Below are positions 58,842 through 64,000 of a stretch of 64,000 bases of DNA, one piece after another. The DNA comes from Eubacteriales bacterium (GTDB taxonomy: Bacteria; Bacillota; Clostridia; Lachnospirales; Lachnospiraceae). The position numbers and the translations under genes are program-made. How positions within the stretch are numbered: position 1 is the stretch's first letter; the number at the start of each line of letters is the position of its first letter. The DNA lies in assembly GCA_030536855.1 (NCBI GenBank), contig JAUNPK010000014.1, positions 1-64,000 of the forward strand, in the 5' to 3' direction. The notes under the pieces are model-generated. The model was given only the letters and a program-made list of their open reading frames with translations, did no database searches and was not told where the DNA came from.

Positions 58842-60269
58842 ATGAATAATAGCTACGTTGCAGAAGACGAGTTGCATGAAGAATGTGGTGTCTTTGGCGT
58901 CTATGATTTTGACGGTAATGATGTTGCGTCCACAATATACTACGGATTATTTGCATTGCAGCACAGAGGACAGGAAAGCTGTGGTATTGCAGTAAGCGAT
59001 ACAGAGGGACCTAAAGGCAAGGTACTTTCTCATAGAGATATGGGACTTGTTAATGAGGTATTTAATACTGAAAACCTTGAGAAACTTAAGGGTAATATAG
59101 GAGTGGGTCATGTCCGTTATTCTACTGCGGGAAGTTCTACAAGGGAGAATGCACAGCCGTTGGTACTTAACTATGTAAAAGGTACACTTGGTATGGCACA
59201 CAACGGAAATCTCCTTAACGCAGTGGAGTTAAGGGAAGAGTTATCCTATACGGGAGCTATATTCCAGACAACAATAGACTCGGAAGTTATAGCTTATCTC
59301 ATTGCCAGAGAGCGTCTTAACACTACAACGGTTGAGGCTGCTGTTAAAAATGCCATGATGAAGATAAAAGGGGCATATTCTCTTATTGTTATGAGTCCGA
59401 GAAAACTTATAGGTGCAAGAGATCCTTTTGGATTTAAACCTTTATGTATCGGTAAGAGGGATAATGCATATTTTCTTTCATCAGAAACCTGTGCACTTGA
59501 TACTGTGGGTGCAGAATTTGTCAGAGATGTTCTTCCGGGAGAGATAGTTACCATCACCAAAGACGGAATTGAGTCTGACAGAAGCATGTGTCAGGAAAAG
59601 AAAGCAAGATGTATATTTGAATACATATATTTTGCCAGACCGGACAGCAGAATTGACGGAATGGGAGTGTACGAATCAAGAGTTAATGCGGGAAGAATAT
59701 TGGCAAAGACACATCCGGTTGATGCTGATATTGTAGTTGGAGTTCCTGAATCGGGAAATCCTGCGGCTCTTGGATTTGCATTGGAATCAGGCATACCTTA
59801 TGGGAATGCATTTATTAAGAATAATTATGTGGGTAGAACTTTCATCAAACCTAAACAGGCGCAGAGAGAGTCAAGCGTACAGGTTAAGCTTAATGTACTT
59901 AAGGAAGCAGTTAACGGAAAGAGAGTTGTTATGATAGACGATTCTATTGTGCGTGGTACAACCAGCAAGAGAATTGTTAATCTCTTAAAGGAGGCTGGAG
60001 CTAAGGAAGTTCATGTAAGAATCAGTTCTCCGGCATTTTTACATCCATGTTATTTCGGAACAGATATTCCAAGCGAGGATCAGCTTATAGCATCGGGTAA
60101 AACTGTTGAAGAAATCAGCGAGTATATAGGAGCAGATTCTTTAGGATACCTTGATACAGACAGACTTAGTGAGATGATTTGCGGAGGCACAGGCTATTGT
60201 GATGCCTGCTTTACCGGAAACTATCCAATCGAGCCGCCTACGATAGATATTCGAGGGGAAATGGGCTGA
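58842..60269 (+). CDS. purF: Amidophosphoribosyltransferase
   Basis: 475 residues. A short propeptide MNNSYVAEDELHEE precedes Cys15 in CGVFGVYD, the glutaminase nucleophile exposed after processing. LFALQHRGQESCGIAV and GVGHVRYSTAG are class II amidotransferase motifs, and RVVMIDDSIVRGTT is the PRPP-binding loop. The C-terminal GGTGYCDACFTGNYP supplies Cys ligands of a structural [4Fe-4S] cluster as in the Bacillus-type enzyme. Start ATG 58842 is 6 nt after GTGAGG; GTG 58830 is part of that site. Confidence 0.96.
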   Translation: MNNSYVAEDELHEECGVFGVYDFDGNDVASTIYYGLFALQHRGQESCGIAVSDTEGPKGKVLSHRDMGLVNEVFNTENLEKLKGNIGVGHVRYSTAGSSTRENAQPLVLNYVKGTLGMAHNGNLLNAVELREELSYTGAIFQTTIDSEVIAYLIARERLNTTTVEAAVKNAMMKIKGAYSLIVMSPRKLIGARDPFGFKPLCIGKRDNAYFLSSETCALDTVGAEFVRDVLPGEIVTITKDGIESDRSMCQEKKARCIFEYIYFARPDSRIDGMGVYESRVNAGRILAKTHPVDADIVVGVPESGNPAALGFALESGIPYGNAFIKNNYVGRTFIKPKQAQRESSVQVKLNVLKEAVNGKRVVMIDDSIVRGTTSKRIVNLLKEAGAKEVHVRISSPAFLHPCYFGTDIPSEDQLIASGKTVEEISEYIGADSLGYLDTDRLSEMICGGTGYCDACFTGNYPIEPPTIDIRGEMG

Positions 60270-60284
60270 TAAATAATGATAAAG

Positions 60285-60328
60285 AAAGGATGCTGATTAT
60301 GATTACAGTCATAGTCAACATCCTTTTT
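60285..60328 (+). terminator. Terminator after purF
   Basis: AAAGGATG with TGATTATGA pairs with TCATAGTCA and CATCCTTTTT. Confidence 0.75.
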
Positions 60329-60388
60329 ATGTAAGAGATTAATCTTTTTGTACATTGATTAACATTTGTTATAACGAGGAGTTTTCTT

Positions 60389-60985
60389 ATGGATAAGGAA
60401 AGATTGGAAAGACAGATTAGATTTATCGAGGAAATAGATAAAGAAAAGAAAATCGGAAGGCAGACCTATCTTGCAGACGGAAGCAGAAAAGAAAATGACG
60501 CAGAGCATGCGTGGCATATGGCCATTATGACATTTTTACTCAGTGAGTATGCCAATGAAGATATAGATGTCCTAAAGACAATGACTATGTTGCTGATTCA
60601 TGATATTGTGGAAATAGATGCAGGAGATACTTATGCTTATGATGAAAATGGTGTGAGAACACAAAGGGAGAGGGAACTAAAGGCTGCAGACAGAATATTT
60701 GCCATATTGCCTGAAGACCAGGGTAAATATTTCAGGGAACTGTGGGAGGAATTTGAAGAAGGTAATACACCGGAGGCAAAATTTGCCCATACTATGGATA
60801 ATTTCCAGCCTACAATGCTTAATAATGCATCAGGGGGCAAAAGCTGGGCTGAAAGAGGAGTAAGGATAAGCCAGATTTTAAAAAGAAACAGTGTTACCCA
60901 TGAAGGCTCAGAGGTATTATGGGATTATTCATACAATAATTTTTTGAAACCAAACATTGAAGCGGGTAACATAAAAAATGATTAA
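60389..60985 (+). CDS. HD-domain 5'-nucleotidase-like protein (YfbR family)
   Basis: 198 residues. DAEHAWHMAIM near residue 37 and LIHDIVEIDAGDTYAYD near residue 71 supply the metal-binding His and HD residues, and EEFEEGNTPEAKFAHTMDN follows near residue 125, all diagnostic of the HD_3/YfbR group. Such enzymes dephosphorylate nucleoside monophosphates. It lies between purF and purB, which suits nucleotide salvage or overflow. The ribosome binding site is CGAGGAG, 8 nt before ATG. Confidence 0.88.
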   Translation: MDKERLERQIRFIEEIDKEKKIGRQTYLADGSRKENDAEHAWHMAIMTFLLSEYANEDIDVLKTMTMLLIHDIVEIDAGDTYAYDENGVRTQRERELKAADRIFAILPEDQGKYFRELWEEFEEGNTPEAKFAHTMDNFQPTMLNNASGGKSWAERGVRISQILKRNSVTHEGSEVLWDYSYNNFLKPNIEAGNIKND

Positions 60986-61024
60986 TTATTGAACATGAAA
61001 AATCCCTATGATATACTTTAGGGG

Positions 61025-61054
61025 TTGACAAAGAAAAATTTGTACAATCATAAT
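61025..61054 (+). promoter_or_regulatory. Promoter of purB
   Basis: TTGACA (61025-61030), 18-bp spacer, CATAAT (61049-61054). Confidence 0.55.
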
Positions 61055-61081
61055 TTCAATGACGAAAGGCGGATTTAAGGG

Positions 61082-62512
61082 ATGAACGACAGATATCAGA
61101 CACCACTTGGCGAAAGATATGCAAGTAAGGAGATGCAGTATATATTTTCTCCTGATATGAAGTTTAAGACATGGAGAAAATTGTGGATTGCTTTAGCAGA
61201 AACAGAGCATGAACTGGGACTTAATGTAACACAGGAGCAGATTGATGAGTTAAAGGCTCATCAGGATGACATCAACTATGATGATGCAAAGAAGAGAGAA
61301 AAGGAAGTAAGACATGATGTCATGTCTCATGTATATGCTTATGGACTTCAGTGCCCTAAGGCTAAAGGTATCATCCACTTAGGTGCAACATCCTGCTATG
61401 TTGGTGATAACACAGATATCATTATTATGACAGAGGGACTTAAACTGGTTCGTAAAAAGCTTGTTAATGTAATTAATGAGCTTGCAAAATTCGCAGATAA
61501 ATATAAAGCACAGCCTACATTGGCATTTACACATTTTCAGCCGGCGCAGCCTACTACTGTAGGTAAGAGAGCCACACTCTGGTTGAATGAACTGGTTATT
61601 GATCTTGAGGATCTTGATTATGTTCTTTCAACAATGAAGCTGTTGGGATGCAAGGGTACAACAGGTACACAGGCATCATTCCTTGAATTATTTAACGGAG
61701 ATCATGATAAGATAAGACAGATTGATGGAAAGATTGCAGAGAAGATGGGATTTAAGGAGTGCGTTCCTGTATCAGGACAGACATATTCAAGAAAGGTGGA
61801 TACAAGAGTCCTTAATATACTTGCAGGTATCGCTGCCAGCGCCCATAAATTCTCAAATGATATAAGACTTTTACAGCATCTTAAAGAGATTGAGGAACCA
61901 TTTGAAAAGTCTCAGATAGGTTCATCAGCTATGGCATATAAGAGAAATCCTATGAGAAGTGAGAGAATGGCTTCTTTGGCTGATTACGTTCTTTGTGATG
62001 CTCTTAATCCTGCAATTGTTTCATCTACCCAGTGGTTTGAAAGAACACTTGATGATTCAGCTAACAAGAGATTATCAGTTCCGGAAGCATTCCTTGCAGT
62101 AGATGGAATTTTGGATTTGTATCTGAATGTTGTTGACGGTCTTGTAGTATATGACAAAGTTATTATTAAGCATATGATGGCAGAGCTTCCGTTTATGGCT
62201 ACCGAGAATATAATGATGGATGCTGTTAAAGCGGGAGGAGACAGACAGGAGCTTCATGAAAGAATCAGAGAATTATCAATGATTGCAGGTAAGAGAGTAA
62301 AACAGGAGGGTCTTGATAATAATCTTCTGGAGCTTATTGCAGCAGACCCTATGTTTGGAGTTACTCTGGAAGAACTTCAGGCTAAGTTAGATCCTATGAA
62401 GTATGTTGGACGTTCTAAGGAACAGGTTGAAGAATACCTCGCTGAGGTTATCAATCCGATTATTGAGGCTAATAAGGAATCCCTTGGTATGACTGCTACA
62501 ATTAATGTCTAA
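61082..62512 (+). CDS. purB: Adenylosuccinate lyase
   Basis: 476 residues, the long form. Active-site regions are visible: HLGATSCYVGDNTD near residue 98, TLAFTHFQPAQPTTVGKR near 145, and the mobile loop SQIGSSAMAYKRNPMRSE near 275 with the catalytic Ser. It performs two steps of purine synthesis (SAICAR and adenylosuccinate cleavage). The start has a modest ribosome binding site (GAAAGG). A palindromic repeat begins 36 bp after the stop. Confidence 0.95.
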   Translation: MNDRYQTPLGERYASKEMQYIFSPDMKFKTWRKLWIALAETEHELGLNVTQEQIDELKAHQDDINYDDAKKREKEVRHDVMSHVYAYGLQCPKAKGIIHLGATSCYVGDNTDIIIMTEGLKLVRKKLVNVINELAKFADKYKAQPTLAFTHFQPAQPTTVGKRATLWLNELVIDLEDLDYVLSTMKLLGCKGTTGTQASFLELFNGDHDKIRQIDGKIAEKMGFKECVPVSGQTYSRKVDTRVLNILAGIAASAHKFSNDIRLLQHLKEIEEPFEKSQIGSSAMAYKRNPMRSERMASLADYVLCDALNPAIVSSTQWFERTLDDSANKRLSVPEAFLAVDGILDLYLNVVDGLVVYDKVIIKHMMAELPFMATENIMMDAVKAGGDRQELHERIRELSMIAGKRVKQEGLDNNLLELIAADPMFGVTLEELQAKLDPMKYVGRSKEQVEEYLAEVINPIIEANKESLGMTATINV

Positions 62513-62547
62513 GGTTAAGAAATTTCCGCAGGTACTCCCAGGAATGT

Positions 62548-62641
62548 GGCAAATTGCGCAAAAAGATAGTTTAAATGACTTTTGTGCTTATGGAAACGGT
62601 TAGCACAACGGAATGCAAACTATCTTTTTTTGCGCAATTTA
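62548..62641. repeat. Dispersed hairpin element, core copy in inverted orientation
   Basis: Arms GGCAAATTGCGCAAAAAGATAG and the opposite CTATCTTTTTTTGCGCAATTT (each over 20 nt; only parts given) pair almost perfectly. The loop contains GTTTAAATGACTTTTGTGC and GAATGCAAAC, the reverse complement of the central part of the copy at 48935-49099. The outer arms of the full copy are not present. The loop is longer than in the full copy by about 15 nt. Confidence 0.75.
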
Positions 62642-62669
62642 CAAAAAGCATTATTTTTTAAAAATTCTA

Positions 62670-62699
62670 TTGACAAGAAAGTACAAATAATATTATAAT
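62670..62699 (+). promoter_or_regulatory. tRNA-Val/tRNA-Met promoter
   Basis: TTGACA (62670-62675), 18-bp spacer, TATAAT (62694-62699), 36 bp before tRNA-Val. Confidence 0.75.
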
Positions 62700-62734
62700 A
62701 GCAAAGCGGTTTGCGACAGCAGACAGGAACACAT

Positions 62735-62807
62735 GGGATCTTAGCTCAGCTGGGAGAGCATCTGCCTTACAAGCAGAGGGTCACAGGTTCGAGCCCTGTA
62801 GGTCCCA
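62735..62807 (+). tRNA. tRNA-Val (TAC)
   Basis: Acceptor GGGATCT pairs with AGGTCCC. The anticodon loop CTTACAA gives TAC. Its last 54 nt are identical to the partial gene at the start of the window. Confidence 0.96.
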
Positions 62808-62840
62808 TTTCAAGATGAAGATCTTGAAACAATACAATAT

Positions 62841-62914
62841 GGCGAGATAGCTCAGTTGGCTAGAGCACACGGTTCATACCCGTGGTGTCGTGGGTTCAAA
62901 TCCCTCTCTCGCTA
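62841..62914 (+). tRNA. tRNA with CAT anticodon, called tRNA-Met
   Basis: Acceptor GGCGAGA pairs with TCTCGCT (G1-U72). The anticodon loop TTCATAC gives CAT. It lacks the three G-C pairs next to the loop expected of an initiator, so elongator Met is likely; an Ile tRNA with lysidine-modified CAT cannot be ruled out. Confidence 0.88.
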
Positions 62915-62954
62915 CTCTCATACGGCTGCAAGCTGTAATGCGGATAATGAAAGG

Positions 62955-62990
62955 CACGATGCAAGGACGACTTGTAATCGTGTTTTTTTT
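62955..62990 (+). terminator. Terminator after tRNA-Met
   Basis: CACGAT pairs with ATCGTG, with inner GCAAG/CTTGT, followed by eight T residues. Confidence 0.85.
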
Positions 62991-63015
62991 ATAATTATGC
63001 ACGAGGAGAAATGCG

Positions 63016-64000
63016 ATGAATAATGTGATTAATAAAAAAGAATTGCTCAGTATACCAAACATTCTGGGGTATTTCAGAATACTTCTGGTTCCTGTTTATT
63101 TAATCATTTATTATAATACACAACCGGGACATAGTTACACGGCAGCTGCCGTGGTGTTGGGAATTTCAGCTATAACTGATATGCTTGATGGAAAGATAGC
63201 AAGAAGATTTAATATGGTAACAGAATTTGGTAAATTTCTTGACCCTGTTGCGGATAAACTTACCCAGCTTGCAGTGGCGGTGAGTTTGACATCCAGATTT
63301 CCACTGATGAGATATCTTATTATGGTTATTATCATTAGAGACATATTTCTTGGGGTGGCAGGATTTATTTTCCTGAAAAGAGGCAAGAAAATGAATGGAG
63401 CACAGATGCATGGTAAAGTGGCTACGACTCTTTTCTTTATTCTTATGGTGGTGCTTCTTTTGGATTCGGGAATTACATATTTCAAAGCAGGACTTTTCAC
63501 ATTGGTTTGCATAGTGGCAATGCTTTTTTCTTTGTTGTGTTATATGTATACATATTACAGGATGGCCTTGAATAAAGAAGTTAGAAAGATAAATAAGAGG
63601 GTGATACTGGTGGCTATCCCATTAATATTGGCTCTGGTTGTCAGTATCGTTGTATGTGCTCTTGTGTCATACAAAGATCAGCCTGTATTAAGTGATGAAG
63701 AACAATCTCAGTTAAGCAGTTGTGATATATGGAAGGAACAGACTGTTAAGGAGAGAGCTGCAATAATTGAGGATAACGAAGATGCCCTTACAGAGAGGCT
63801 TAAGATGATTAATAATGCCACTCAGGAAATAGTAATGTCTACCTTTGGCTTTCATGATGATGACAGCGGAAAGCTTATTATTGGTGCAATGTTGGATGCC
63901 GCAAACAGAGGTGTATCAGTAAAAATTCTTGTGGACGGTGTAGACAGCTGGACTTCAATGGAATGGAATCCTTATTTTTATGCACTGTCATCCAATAAAA
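63016..64000 (+). CDS. CDP-alcohol phosphatidyltransferase fused to a phospholipase D-like domain (partial)
   Basis: 328 codons are open to the window edge. Residues 1-195 are a complete PgsA-like enzyme: LSIPNILGYFRILLVP start, five or six helices, and the catalytic motif D55-MLDGKIARR with G-KFLDPVADK (D76, D80). A further helix at about 200-222 leads to the start of a PLD-superfamily (cardiolipin-synthase-like) domain: RLKMINNATQEIVMSTFGF and ANRGVSVKILVDG. The HKD motifs lie beyond the window. The fusion could make phosphatidylglycerol-type and then cardiolipin-type lipids on one polypeptide. ATG 63016 lies about 8 nt after GAGGAG. Confidence 0.85.
   Translation, partial: MNNVINKKELLSIPNILGYFRILLVPVYLIIYYNTQPGHSYTAAAVVLGISAITDMLDGKIARRFNMVTEFGKFLDPVADKLTQLAVAVSLTSRFPLMRYLIMVIIIRDIFLGVAGFIFLKRGKKMNGAQMHGKVATTLFFILMVVLLLDSGITYFKAGLFTLVCIVAMLFSLLCYMYTYYRMALNKEVRKINKRVILVAIPLILALVVSIVVCALVSYKDQPVLSDEEQSQLSSCDIWKEQTVKERAAIIEDNEDALTERLKMINNATQEIVMSTFGFHDDDSGKLIIGAMLDAANRGVSVKILVDGVDSWTSMEWNPYFYALSSNK

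Overview
The window is low-GC DNA from a Gram-positive anaerobe of the Clostridia, most likely a Lachnospiraceae member. The grounds are AT-rich intergenic DNA, strong AGGAGG-type ribosome binding sites, two-subunit iron-sulfur L-serine dehydratase, type I glutamine synthetase followed by an ANTAR regulator, an aspS-gatCAB transamidation operon under a T-box, and an exo-polygalacturonase-type GH28. The genus cannot be fixed from the sequence; a pectin-using Lachnospira-like organism would fit. No rRNA, CRISPR array, prophage or transposase gene was seen.

Layout. 1-4170: two tRNA clusters (none encodes CCA) around housekeeping genes (THUMP methyltransferase, RdgB, a YfcE-type phosphoesterase), a Ser/Asn-rich 60-residue protein and a rhodanese-like protein. 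4200-26300: a signalling and envelope-stress region with a DMT transporter, two two-component systems each followed by an ABC exporter (5380-11137 and 17969-22591, the second a textbook BceRS-BceAB module), L-serine dehydratase on the minus strand, an HD-GYP protein with a hybrid kinase, a LytTR/LiaF-like pair, and an SPFH protein with a ribbon-helix-helix partner. 26370-43200: small regulators and transporters (XRE genes, YeiH/LysR divergent pair, Mrp, CgeB-like glycosyltransferase, TetR plus ABC exporter, aminotransferase plus ECF S component, Mbeg1-like hydrolase, polysaccharide deacetylase, ArsB/CitMHS-type permease, CapA lipoprotein). 43270-48850: nitrogen and one-carbon metabolism (glnA, ANTAR regulator, dapF, cyclodeaminase-type cyclohydrolase, folD, azlCD). 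48850-56000: T-box, aspS, gatCAB and a GH28 gene. 56100-57730: an XRE repressor facing a strong promoter with an operator, a zinc-ribbon membrane protein and a PilZ protein. 57840-62512: purine genes purC, purF, a YfbR-like nucleotidase and purB. 62670-64000: tRNA-Val, tRNA-Met and the start of a CDP-alcohol phosphatidyltransferase / phospholipase D fusion that runs off the window.

The most interesting non-genic content is: (i) a T-box whose specifier region reads GAAC, holding overlapping Glu (GAA) and Asn (AAC) codons, ahead of the AspRS/GatCAB operon; (ii) two unrelated families of dispersed palindromic repeats, one built on GGGGTCWGACCCC (seven cores at four sites) and one large nested hairpin with terminal inverted repeats (a full copy, an internally deleted copy and a core copy); (iii) a separate nested hairpin at 41504-41642; and (iv) several well-defined promoter/operator modules whose likely regulators are encoded next door (TetR, XRE, RHH, OmpR-family). 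All coordinates and motifs were read by eye; family assignments come from recognised motifs, not from database searches.
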